A program made the position numbers and the translations under genes. The notes under the pieces were generated by a model. It had not been told where the DNA came from. It made no database searches and saw only the letters and a list, made by a program, of their open reading frames with translations. This document shows, one piece after another, positions 16,867 through 24,790 of a DNA stretch of 64,000 nt. This DNA is from Deltaproteobacteria bacterium Ga0077539 (GTDB lineage: Bacteria; Myxococcota_A; Polyangia; Polyangiales; Ga0077539), in contig LNEO01000206.1 in the NCBI GenBank assembly GCA_001465015.1, positions 33,088 to 97,087 on the forward strand. Direction: 5' to 3'. Numbering within the stretch: position 1 is the stretch's first letter; every line of letters begins with the position of its first letter.

Positions 16867-17916
16867 TCACCCCACCCTCCACTTCTCTCGAACATACTCA
16901 CACAGTCGCCCCATGGCATCGCTGCTCAACGCCGCGCCGTACGTCGCCGCTTCGAAGATCTCGATGGGCGAATACGCATACAACCCGAAGTAGAACGCGA
17001 CTGCGAGTCGATACAGCGCGTTGTCGGTCGTCCCGGCGCCCGCCGCGACGGTCTTCACCAGATTGCGCCCGTTGTAGATCTCGAGCGTCGTGCCCGATCG
17101 GCGAAAGATCATCAGGTTGGCCACGCCGTCGGTGAAGGTCCCGAAGCCTCCGTACGGAGGGCTCGCCTCTCTCACTCCGCCGCCCCACTGGCTGGCGGTT
17201 ACGTCATCGCGCCCGATCCAGAAGCCATCGACGTAGTTCTTGTCGATCACGCGTTCGTACGACACGGTTCCTCCGCCGTAGCGGCGATACACGACCGCGA
17301 CCGTGAAGTCCCCGAGCTCGTCGCCGTATCGAGACTCCATGAAGTCGTCGACGCCGTCGAACTTCACCGACGGAAGTCCGTTGAGCGCTCCTCGTTGAAA
17401 CAGCGGTCGACTCGTGGATGTGCTCTGCGTGAAGTCGTTGCCGAGCGGACCACTGTCGACCCAGAGGCTCAGCGGCGTGTTGTTCTCTGCGTCCACGATC
17501 GCGTCGGCCTTCAGCCACCAACGCAGGTCCGCGAGCGAAGCGGGCGTGAACCGCGAGTATCGACGACGACGCGCCATCCCTTCGAGCCACACGCTCGCGG
17601 TGCTCTGATTGATGGCGGTGCAACGAAAGCGCACGTACCGAAGCGGATTGCTCACCGTCCGTGCGAGCACGGCGCTGGAAACTCCGCTCGGCACACGAAA
17701 CGTCGCCGCGGGAATCCAGCCTTCCGAAGTTCGATTCGACATGCCCGTCAGCACCTCGACGAGCAGCCCGTTTGCGTCCGTCGCGGCCAATTCGAGGACG
17801 AGGTCGAGCTGATCGAAGCACGACACGTCGATGGCCGCGTCGATCTCCTGCACGAGCTCGCTCATGGTGGAGTCGAGCGTGACGGGTGTCGGCGTGAACA
17901 CGATCTCGAACGGCAT
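16867..17916 (-). CDS. LamG/concanavalin-type lectin-fold protein with paralogous N-terminal domain
   Basis: 349 residues without an obvious signal peptide. Residues 1-115 form a beta-rich domain (DAAIDVSCFDQLDLVLELAA, NPLRYVRFRCTAI) that is paralogous to the whole of the two genes upstream. After a linker (SRFTPASLADLRWWLKADAI) comes a LamG-type jelly roll (LPSVKFDGVDDFMES, FTVAVVYRRYGGG, YERVIDKNYVDGFWIG, LEIYNGRNLVKTV), ending in SSDAMGRLCEYVREKW. Such modules usually bind carbohydrates or act as structural parts of phage or tail-like particles. Lack of a signal peptide favours intracellular assembly or non-Sec export. Confidence 0.7.
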   Translation of the reverse strand: MPFEIVFTPTPVTLDSTMSELVQEIDAAIDVSCFDQLDLVLELAATDANGLLVEVLTGMSNRTSEGWIPAATFRVPSGVSSAVLARTVSNPLRYVRFRCTAINQSTASVWLEGMARRRRYSRFTPASLADLRWWLKADAIVDAENNTPLSLWVDSGPLGNDFTQSTSTSRPLFQRGALNGLPSVKFDGVDDFMESRYGDELGDFTVAVVYRRYGGGTVSYERVIDKNYVDGFWIGRDDVTASQWGGGVREASPPYGGFGTFTDGVANLMIFRRSGTTLEIYNGRNLVKTVAAGAGTTDNALYRLAVAFYFGLYAYSPIEIFEAATYGAALSSDAMGRLCEYVREKWRVG

Positions 17917-17939
17917 GTCGACCTCGTCCTGCCTTCACG

Positions 17940-18287
17940 TCATCGCCACGAGCGCGCTAGCCCCGTGAGCGTAAACGATCCTCCTCCGCTGGTCACGCTG
18001 GCGGAGTACCGAACATAGCGAAGGAAATTTCGAACCGTGACCTTCTGGTACGTTCCGGCGACGCTCACCGTGTCGAACGTCGCGGCCGTGACCCAACCCG
18101 CGCTCTGCTCCTTCTGCATCGCTGTGATGATCGAGACCGCCACCGTCGCGCCAGCGGCGAGCTGCTGAACGCCCAACATCAGGTCGAGCTCGTCGTAGCC
18201 CGAGACGTCGATCGCTTCTTCGAGCGTCATCTCTCCCGTGCTCGCCGCAGTGATCGGAAGGTCGCTGAACACGATCTCGTCAGCCAT
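17940..18287 (-). CDS. Small beta-sandwich paralogue
   Basis: 115 residues: MADEIVFSDLPITAASTG, then MTLEEAIDVSGYDELDLML and RNFLRYVRYSASVTSGGG. This is the same plan as the N-terminal domain of the LamG gene 23 bp downstream and of the gene upstream. There is no signal peptide and no known family that I can name. Three tandem copies of one domain suggest subunits of a single assembly or a family expanded by duplication. Confidence 0.65.
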   Translation of the reverse strand: MADEIVFSDLPITAASTGEMTLEEAIDVSGYDELDLMLGVQQLAAGATVAVSIITAMQKEQSAGWVTAATFDTVSVAGTYQKVTVRNFLRYVRYSASVTSGGGSFTLTGLARSWR

Positions 18288-18336
18288 GAAGCCCTCCGGA
18301 TCGTGTGGCGTTCGCGTGGTTCAGCGCCGTCATGGG

Positions 18337-18729
18337 CTACAGCCTTCGTCCCATGCCAGAGATCATGATCGTCGCGTTCGTCACGGTCGTTAGCGTGATG
18401 CGATAGCGCATGTAGCGGAGCAGCGCCGAGCCGGCGGCTGGCAGCGGCAGCGCCTTCCACGAGTTGGCTGGTCCCGCTGCGGTGAACGATACCGATCCGC
18501 ACATCACGCCGCCGCTGTACCAGCTCGCGTCGTCCACGAGGTTCTGCATCGAGGTGAAGATCTCGACGAGGACGCTGCCAAACGTTCCCGCGGACGAGAG
18601 CATGCCGACCTGAAGGTCGATCCGGTCCCACGCGCTGATGTCGATCGCCGTTCGAATGTCTTGCAGCGTCGGGTTCGGGCTCGTCGAACAAATGATCGGT
18701 TGTGGGGTGACAATGATGACGTCCGCCAT
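18337..18729 (-). CDS. Small beta-sandwich paralogue, first gene of the trio
   Basis: 130 residues from the ATG at 18729 (MADVIIVTPQPIICSTS); the longer upstream frame is not protein-like. It shares with its two downstream neighbours the block IRTAIDISAWDRIDLQVGM and the closing LLRYMRYRITLTTV followed by a short hydrophobic strand. No signal peptide. It begins the island's minus-strand gene series, about 310 bp after the FG-GAP gene stop. Confidence 0.65.
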   Translation of the reverse strand: MADVIIVTPQPIICSTSPNPTLQDIRTAIDISAWDRIDLQVGMLSSAGTFGSVLVEIFTSMQNLVDDASWYSGGVMCGSVSFTAAGPANSWKALPLPAAGSALLRYMRYRITLTTVTNATIMISGMGRRL

Positions 18730-19040
18730 GATCCGTCTCCGTGTGTTGGCGAGGGATCGCAGCGGCGCTCGTCGCAGCTTGCCCGCCCTCTGCTCGATCG
18801 TGTTCTGGACGTGGATTGCAGCGCGAGGAAGAACGCCCGTCAAGACGAATGGCACGTTTTTTTGCTTAATCCTATTGGTGGAGCTACTCGATGACCCAAA
18901 GCACTGTGATTTCAATGCGCTTTCGCAGTCTGTCTTCGAAGCCGTCGCTCGAGAGGTCGAAGTCGAGACGTCGGGCAGCAATCGTGCACCGCAGCAGGCG
19001 CGATTCTCGAGTGCTCGGACAACAGCCGCGCACCCCCTGA
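18730..19040. other. Gene-free stretch between island and FG-GAP gene
   Basis: No gene with support. It must hold the promoter for the minus-strand island genes. An A+T-rich patch (GTTTTTTTGCTTAAT near 18857) is the clearest feature. A sequence like a sigma-54 promoter on the plus strand is one base too long between its GG and GC elements and points at no plus-strand gene. Confidence 0.5.
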
Positions 19041-21293
19041 TCACGGCGCGAACGACAGTCCGAACCTCTGGTCAACCCGGTCGCCCACCCACACGAAGTC
19101 CGCGCTGGGCTGCGGAGTAAACGAGATGCGCCCGCGATATACGACCGCTCGGCCGACAGCCGCGAGCGTGCTCGCGAACGACGCCGAACCCACGATCAGC
19201 TCGGCCCGTCCGTCTCCAGTCCCGTCCGGGACCAACGCGACCGCGCCGCCGAAGCCTTCGTTGGCCTGCGTTCCCGCGACGAAGCCTGTGCGGAGCATCG
19301 TCGTGCCCGACAGCGTCGGCGTGCCGAACACGACGGTCACACGGCCCGAAGCGATGCTCGACACCACGGCTCGCGGCGCGCCCACGACGAGGTCGCACAC
19401 GCCGCCTCCGTCGATGTCGCGCCCGGCCGCGAGCGAGGTTCCGAGCGCGTCCGCGCCCCCCGCGCTGACGCGAATCGTGAACCGCGCGAGCGGCGGCGTC
19501 GCGCTCCCGAGGTACACGAGGTACTCGCCAGCGCCGCTCGTCGCGCCGGGCGCACCAACAATCAAGTCGTCCCTCCCGTCGCTGTTGAGATCACCGCACG
19601 CGAGCGCAGCGCCGAAGCGCCCGTTCGCGAGCGCGCCGTTGATCGACTCGACCGACGCGGCCGAGTCGGCCACCCATCGATAGATCAACACGCGACCCTC
19701 GGCCGGGCTCAACGTGCCTGTGTCTGGCGCGCCGATCACGATCTCTTTGATTCCGTCGCCGTCGAGGTCGCACGCTGAGACGGCGCGACCGAAGTCTCTC
19801 GCGCTCGCAGGAGCAGGGATCACCGCCGCGGGTGGAGCGCTGCCCAACAGCGGCCGCCCCCGTACGACGAGCGCGGACTGTGTCCCGCCTACGAGGATCT
19901 CTTCGTCGCCGTCTGCATCGAGGTCGCCGAGCGCTGCGAGCGAGCGTCCATGGTTGGCCGCGACCGTCGCGCCGACACGCGCGAGAGACAGCGCGTTCAT
20001 GAGGCTGTTGCCGCCGTGAACGATGATCAATTGTCCCGTGGTGCCCGGTGCGCCGGCCTCGCCCACGACGAGGTCCACGTTTCCGTCGCCGTCGAAGTCT
20101 GCGACTGTTTGTGAGCTTCCGAATCCCGAGTCTGCCGCGCCCGCGAGCCACGCGCTGTCCTCGTTCGCGGGCCATGTGTTCGGCATGGTCGCTCGATGGT
20201 TGAACGCTGCGACCGCGCCGATCGAACGACCCACCGGCGCCGTGGACGCCGTCCCCATTCCCACTGCGAGGTCGACGGCGCCGTTGTCGTCGAGGTCGAG
20301 CGCTGGTGCCTCTGCGCAGCCCGTCCCGCTCACCCATAGCGGTCGCATCACGCTCGCGCGGCTCGGGTCGGGCGCTCCATCGACGAACGGCATCACCTGC
20401 CAGTACAGCCGCTGCGGGCGCGTTTGTAGATCCAGCGCCGGCGTCCATCGATCGATCTGCGCAGACGCTTCGATCGTTCCTGCGGCGCACGTTCGACTGG
20501 TGCAAACGCGAATGTGCGCGGGTTCGCCCGGCCCGAAGCGCCACCGAAACAACGGTCGCCGCCCGCGAACGACCTCGCCCGCGCGCGGTGAGAGCAACAC
20601 CGGCGGAGGAGCGAGCACGACGTCCGGCGCATCCGCGGTTGGTTGATCCGTCGCGACGTCCGTCGCAATCACGTCGGACGCGACGTCCATCGCGGCGCTA
20701 CGGTCCTCGGTGACCACGTCGCGCCGCGGTGGTAGCACATCCATGTTCGCTCCGCCGTCCCGCGGAACAGGCGCCACCAAGGGATCGACGCACATCGCGT
20801 CGTCGCTGCACGTCTGGCTGCGCTCTTCGCAAAACGTCGAGATCGTGCACGACGCGAGCGGCGTTCGCGTGCACGAGTCGCTCGGCGCCCCGCAGCGCAC
20901 GGGGAGAAACACGCGCTGAACGTTGCTCGCGCCGCGCACGAACCCGAAGCGCAGCCTCCGCGAAAACGACACCGCGGGCGCCGACGTGGTCGCTTCGAGG
21001 CGCGCGAGCAAGAGCACGTCGACGAGGTCTGTGCCGTTCCATCCAGACGGGGGTCGGACGCCGAAGGACGCATAGAAGCTCTCGGTTGTGCCGGGACCTC
21101 CGTGCGTCCAGCTCGTCGCGCATCGAGCAGGGTCGATCGCGTCTCCCTGACGAGCGACGCACACGCGAAGCTCGAAGCGCCGCGCTGGGTCTGCGTCGGT
21201 CTCGACGATGACCTCGACCACCGTCGCAGGCGACCTGCACGCCGCGACGAAGAGCGCGGTCGCGAGGACACCGTGCCGCGCGCTACGTCTCAT
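19041..21293 (-). CDS. FG-GAP (integrin-type beta-propeller) lipoprotein
   Basis: 750 residues from the ATG at 21293, giving a type II signal (MRRSARHGVLATALFVAACR). After an N-terminal domain with several Cys residues comes a D/T/V/A-rich linker and then a FnIII-like segment (PVLLSPRAGEVV). Residues about 335-745 hold seven FG-GAP repeats with calcium-loop signatures such as DFDGDGNVDLVVG, DLDADGDEEILVGG, DLDGDGIKEIVIGAP and DLNSDGRDDLIVGAP. These should fold into a seven-bladed propeller on the cell surface, likely for adhesion or ligand binding. Its last codons form one copy of the 33-bp island-boundary repeat. Confidence 0.88.
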   Translation of the reverse strand: MRRSARHGVLATALFVAACRSPATVVEVIVETDADPARRFELRVCVARQGDAIDPARCATSWTHGGPGTTESFYASFGVRPPSGWNGTDLVDVLLLARLEATTSAPAVSFSRRLRFGFVRGASNVQRVFLPVRCGAPSDSCTRTPLASCTISTFCEERSQTCSDDAMCVDPLVAPVPRDGGANMDVLPPRRDVVTEDRSAAMDVASDVIATDVATDQPTADAPDVVLAPPPVLLSPRAGEVVRGRRPLFRWRFGPGEPAHIRVCTSRTCAAGTIEASAQIDRWTPALDLQTRPQRLYWQVMPFVDGAPDPSRASVMRPLWVSGTGCAEAPALDLDDNGAVDLAVGMGTASTAPVGRSIGAVAAFNHRATMPNTWPANEDSAWLAGAADSGFGSSQTVADFDGDGNVDLVVGEAGAPGTTGQLIIVHGGNSLMNALSLARVGATVAANHGRSLAALGDLDADGDEEILVGGTQSALVVRGRPLLGSAPPAAVIPAPASARDFGRAVSACDLDGDGIKEIVIGAPDTGTLSPAEGRVLIYRWVADSAASVESINGALANGRFGAALACGDLNSDGRDDLIVGAPGATSGAGEYLVYLGSATPPLARFTIRVSAGGADALGTSLAAGRDIDGGGVCDLVVGAPRAVVSSIASGRVTVVFGTPTLSGTTMLRTGFVAGTQANEGFGGAVALVPDGTGDGRAELIVGSASFASTLAAVGRAVVYRGRISFTPQPSADFVWVGDRVDQRFGLSFAP
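19048..19080. repeat. 33-bp direct repeat, right copy (accessory island boundary)
   Basis: Partner of 12773-12805. Here it encodes the natural C terminus of the FG-GAP lipoprotein (VDQRFGLSFAP, then stop) on the minus strand. Recombination between the copies would remove the whole 6.3-kb island and leave the gene end intact. Confidence 0.85.
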
Positions 21294-21456
21294 CGAAGGC
21301 CCTTCGCCGCCCATGCGCTCGCGACGCCGCGCGACACGATGCGAGTGCTCACCATCGCGTGAAGGCTATCACCGCGCTGACATCGAAGCGCTCGCGGGGC
21401 TTCGACGCGACGAAGATCGTGCTACCTTTGGAAGCGGACGGCGCAGTCGAGGACGC

Positions 21457-22242
21457 ATGGGAGACGCAAAGCGATCACCACAGCAAGGCCCTTTTCGCGC
21501 AGAGCAGCTGAGCGAAGGGGATCGGTACGAGCTGTCATCGGGCCACGCGATCTATTGCGCTCCATCGGGCGGGCGGCACGGGGGAGCCAACGCCGTCGGC
21601 GCGCTGGTGCTCGGAACCGACCCGAAGGTGACCGAAGTCGGGATCGACGTGGGCTACAGCTCGAAGACCGACGAGCTCCGCGCGCCCGACGTCTCCGTGG
21701 GAAACGTCCCCAACGAGCCAGGCTGGGTGAAGGGCGCTCCTCCGTTGGCTTTGGAGTATGCCGACCGAGGCACCGACGAGTCCGAGCTCGCCGACAAGAT
21801 CCGCTCGTTGCTCGACGCGGGCACGCGCTGGGTGTGGGTCGTGAGGCTCACGGGGGCACGACGCGTGGACGTCTACCAGAAGGACCAGACGCCGAGCACC
21901 CGCCGCGAGGGCGAGTCGCTCGAGGCTTCTGTTCGCAACCTCCTGCAGCGTGGAGGGCTCCCCGCTCTCGATCAGGCGCTCGCGAACAGCCACGAAGCGG
22001 GTTTGGAGAAGGGTCGCGTCGAGGGCCACGTCGAGGGTCGCGTTGAGGGTCGCGTCGAGGGTCGCGTCGAGGGTCGCGTCGAGGGGCAGGCGCTCGCGCT
22101 GAGAGAGTCGATCGCGACGGTCTCCGCTGCGTTCGGCGTCCCGCTGGACGCCCCGAAGGAGGCGCGGCTCGCTGCCTCGTCGGTGAGCGAACTCAAGGCG
22201 CTCTTCGAGGCGCTGCTCCGCGAGCGCGCCTGGCCCGAGTGA
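21457..22242 (+). CDS. Uma2-family (DUF820) nuclease-fold protein
   Basis: 261 residues from the ATG at 21457. It matches the Uma2 PD-(D/E)xK fold: ELRAPDVSVGNVP carries the PD element, and LALEYADRGTDESELADKI followed by RWVWVV forms the E-x(n)-K-like second half, although the second acidic/basic pair is imperfect. The C-terminal third is a helical tail containing six VEGR-type tetrapeptide repeats encoded by a 12-bp tandem repeat. Uma2 proteins are numerous in Polyangia and cyanobacteria and their natural role is unclear. It is divergent from the FG-GAP gene across a 160-bp gap. Confidence 0.78.
   Translation: MGDAKRSPQQGPFRAEQLSEGDRYELSSGHAIYCAPSGGRHGGANAVGALVLGTDPKVTEVGIDVGYSSKTDELRAPDVSVGNVPNEPGWVKGAPPLALEYADRGTDESELADKIRSLLDAGTRWVWVVRLTGARRVDVYQKDQTPSTRREGESLEASVRNLLQRGGLPALDQALANSHEAGLEKGRVEGHVEGRVEGRVEGRVEGRVEGQALALRESIATVSAAFGVPLDAPKEARLAASSVSELKALFEALLRERAWPE
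22018..22089 (+). repeat. Six-unit 12-bp tandem repeat (Val-Glu-Gly-Arg coding)
   Basis: Six in-frame units of GTCGAGGGTCGC with few changes (one GTT, one GGCCAC, one ending GGGCAG). They sit in the helical tail of the Uma2-like protein, so unit loss or gain would lengthen or shorten the tail without a frameshift. Confidence 0.9.
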
Positions 22243-22287
22243 AGGCGCGACCGAAGCGCGACAGCCGAGCTGGGTTTCGCTGAGCGC

Positions 22288-23469
22288 TCATTCGCTCTCC
22301 CTTCGCGACATCGCCGTGTACGCGAGGTGCCCGCTCTGGTGTGCGCCGAACAGCGCGACCGTGGCCTCGACGATCGAGCCGCGATCATCGGGACCCCACG
22401 AGGCTCGCACGCGGCCGTGGGCCCGCCCGAGCACCGAGCCGAGGTAGCGAAACAGCGGCTCGAATTGCTCAGCGTCGATCTTCGCCATCGAGAGCTTGTC
22501 TTCTTGGGGCGCGAGCGGACGAATCATCAACGACAAGCCGTCGGCCTTCACCACCGCGGGGTGGGCGTCGATCGCCGAGAGCGCCGCGCGCGCCGCGATC
22601 AACGCCTTGTGCTTCAGGGCGCCCTCTTTCATGTCGAACAGCCACGGCGGCTCGTCGGGCTCGATCGGCGCGACGACGACCGCCGCGCGAAAGTGCCCGA
22701 GGCTGCCGTTTCCTGCGACGCGAAACGCCACGTCGTCGACGCGGTAGGAGCCGTGCGGTCGCTCGGCGATCGCCGGGTAGCACGCGGCGATTTCGCGCGC
22801 GAGCTGATCGACCTTCTTCGCGCGATCCTTCGTGAGCGAGAGGTACCGGTCGCCTCGGATGAATTCGTGTGCCTCGTACTCGACGTCCGTCCTCGCCGCG
22901 GTGCGCGCCCGCAGAAAGTCGTCGTACTTGCGCGCTTCGACCTTCGAGAGCAGCGCGCGTACGGGCTTGGGCGCATCGACCCGCTCGTCGGTGAGGTAGC
23001 CGTCGAGCACCGCGTCGATCCAGACGAGGTTCTGCACGGGATGGCCGCCGCGAGAGGCTCCCGCGAGCAGCGCGCTCGTCGCGAGCCGAAGCACGTCGTC
23101 GACGAGCGGTCCTTCGCGCACGGCGTCGAAGTCGTTGATCCAGAACCGCGCCTCGCCGCGCTTCCACGGGGGCTCTCGGTCTGCGCGAAGGGCGCCAAAA
23201 TTCTCCGCGTGCGCGTCGCCGACGATCCACCCGCTGGCCGACAGCTCGCCGACGATCGGGCGCACCTGGCGCAACGCCCGCTCGAAGAACCCGAGCGACC
23301 CCCGAAAGAACCCGAACGCGCTCTCGCACATCTTCGCGCGCTTCTTCGAGAGCAGCCACGGCCGCGCGTCGTCGCCTTCTCTCGTGCGAATGCAATCGAG
23401 CCCCTCGATCAGCGCGCGATCACCGTCGAACTGGAGCTTCGCGAGCGCCCATGCGTCGCCTCGTGCCAT
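22288..23469 (-). CDS. DUF2252 family protein
   Basis: 393 residues, close to the usual DUF2252 length. Diagnostic stretches are GDAHAENFGALR near residue 85, ARFWINDFDAVREGPLVDD, SLLSKVEARKY-like helices, and VAFRVAGNGSLGHFR followed by FDMKEGALKH. The family has a protein-kinase-like fold, and the HAEN and NDFD elements resemble the catalytic and metal-binding loops of aminoglycoside-phosphotransferase-type kinases. Its reaction is not established. It reads toward the Uma2 gene and is separated from yggX by 60 bp. Confidence 0.85.
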   Translation of the reverse strand: MARGDAWALAKLQFDGDRALIEGLDCIRTREGDDARPWLLSKKRAKMCESAFGFFRGSLGFFERALRQVRPIVGELSASGWIVGDAHAENFGALRADREPPWKRGEARFWINDFDAVREGPLVDDVLRLATSALLAGASRGGHPVQNLVWIDAVLDGYLTDERVDAPKPVRALLSKVEARKYDDFLRARTAARTDVEYEAHEFIRGDRYLSLTKDRAKKVDQLAREIAACYPAIAERPHGSYRVDDVAFRVAGNGSLGHFRAAVVVAPIEPDEPPWLFDMKEGALKHKALIAARAALSAIDAHPAVVKADGLSLMIRPLAPQEDKLSMAKIDAEQFEPLFRYLGSVLGRAHGRVRASWGPDDRGSIVEATVALFGAHQSGHLAYTAMSRRESE

Positions 23470-23529
23470 GGCTCACGATACGCGATTGATCGCGTTGCCC
23501 ACAGCCCGCGCACTCGCTTCGGTCGAGCG

Positions 23530-23823
23530 CTACTCCTTCTTCTCTGCCGGCGGCGTCCAGGCGGTGTCCGCGAGGTTGCCCTCTTTGTAGCCGAAGTAGA
23601 TCGCGCACTGGTCCATCATGAACTTCTGCCCAGCGGCCGTCGCGAGGTCGACGCGGTAGGTGTTGATGAACTTCACCGAGTCCTTCAGCCACTGCTCCCA
23701 CCCCTGCTGAGAGACCTCGTTGTAGAGCTGCTGCCCGAACTCGTTGCGATACGGAGGGCGCTTCATCCCTGGCAGCTTCTCGCCGAGCTTCTTGCATTGG
23801 ACCATGCGAACTTCGTCAGCCAT
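23530..23823 (-). CDS. yggX: Fe(2+)-trafficking protein YggX-like
   Basis: 97 residues, the usual size. VQCKKLGEKLPGMKRPPY at the N terminus corresponds to the YggX CxxLGKEAEGL start with its single conserved Cys. The rest follows the family: YNEVSQQGWEQWLKDSVKFINTYR matches the ISKEAWAQW...QTMLINE region. YggX helps protect iron-sulfur clusters from oxidative damage and handles labile iron. A purine-rich ribosome site (AAAGGAAG) lies about 10 bp before the ATG. It may be cotranscribed with DUF2252. Confidence 0.85.
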   Translation of the reverse strand: MADEVRMVQCKKLGEKLPGMKRPPYRNEFGQQLYNEVSQQGWEQWLKDSVKFINTYRVDLATAAGQKFMMDQCAIYFGYKEGNLADTAWTPPAEKKE

Positions 23824-23856
23824 CGCGGATCGTCTTCCTTTCGAACACTGAAGGCG

Positions 23857-24717
23857 TCACAGCCTCGAGAGATCATCGAATCTCCGCGCGATCTCGCGCG
23901 GGTCCCAGAGCGAGCGCGGATCGTCGAGCACCGCGCCCTCGCTCTCTATCACACGGTAGACGCTGACCTTCGCGCCTGCCACCGAGAGCACTTCGCCCGT
24001 CAGCTCGCCGCACAGCTTCGAGCTCAAGAACACCGCGACCGGCGCGACGAACTGCGCGCCGTAGCTCTCTTCGGGCATGCCCTGAAACATCGGCAGCTCT
24101 TCGGTCATCCTCGTGCGCGCCACCGGAGCGATCGCGTTGACGCGCACCGCTTGCTTCTTCAGCTCGATCGCCAAGGTGCGCGTGAGGCCATAGACCGCCC
24201 CGCTCGCCGCCGACGCGTTGAGCTGCCCGTAGTTGCCGAAGAGCCCCGCGATCGACGTGCACAGCACGATGTGCCCGCCGCGCCGCTGCTGCGCGAACAC
24301 CCTGGCCGCCGCCTGCGCTGGCAAGAGGGCGCCCTTGACGTTGTTGCGATAGACCTCGTCGAACGAGGCCTCGTCCATCTTGAGCGCGGTCTTGTCGCGG
24401 GCGATCCCCGCCATGCACACGAGCACGTCGAGCCCGCCGTAGGTGCTGCTCGCCAGGTCGATCAGCGCCTGCGCCGTCGCGGCGTCCGAGACGTCACCGA
24501 CGTGAGCGACCGCTGAACCGCCGTTCAAGATGATTTCGTGTGCGACGTCGTTGGCGGGGCCAGGGTCGCTCCCGCCGCCGTCCTTGGCGCACCCGAGGTC
24601 GTTGACCACGACGCGCGCGCCGTGGCGCGCGAAGGCGAGGGCGATCGCGCGGCCGATTCCTCGGCCGGCGCCGGTGACGACCGCGACCTTGTCGCGCATG
24701 AGCAACCCGTCGGACAT
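23857..24717 (-). CDS. Short-chain dehydrogenase/reductase-like protein lacking the catalytic Tyr and Lys
   Basis: 286 residues from the ATG at 24717. The Rossmann nucleotide motif TGAGRGIG is intact, as are NDLGCAKDGGGSDPG and the VCMAG strand. The family resembles the reductase parts of multifunctional beta-oxidation proteins. At the active site, where relatives have N-Y-S-A-A-K, this protein reads GQLNASAASGAVYGLTRT, so Tyr has become Ala and Lys has become Ser. Ser in LCTSIAG remains. It therefore may bind NAD(P) but should not catalyse the normal hydride transfer. It is divergent from the NDH-2 gene across 73 bp. Confidence 0.82.
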   Translation of the reverse strand: MSDGLLMRDKVAVVTGAGRGIGRAIALAFARHGARVVVNDLGCAKDGGGSDPGPANDVAHEIILNGGSAVAHVGDVSDAATAQALIDLASSTYGGLDVLVCMAGIARDKTALKMDEASFDEVYRNNVKGALLPAQAAARVFAQQRRGGHIVLCTSIAGLFGNYGQLNASAASGAVYGLTRTLAIELKKQAVRVNAIAPVARTRMTEELPMFQGMPEESYGAQFVAPVAVFLSSKLCGELTGEVLSVAGAKVSVYRVIESEGAVLDDPRSLWDPREIARRFDDLSRL

Positions 24718-24790
24718 CTTCGAGCGAGCGCGGTGTACCACGCTCGGGGCCTTTTCGCAGGACGAGAACGCCCCTATCCTCGTGAGCGCC

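Noticed and set aside
18850..18866. Sigma-54-like promoter TGGCACG followed by seven T and GC
   Set aside because: The spacing between GG and GC is 11 bases instead of 10, and no plus-strand gene lies downstream for over 2.5 kb.
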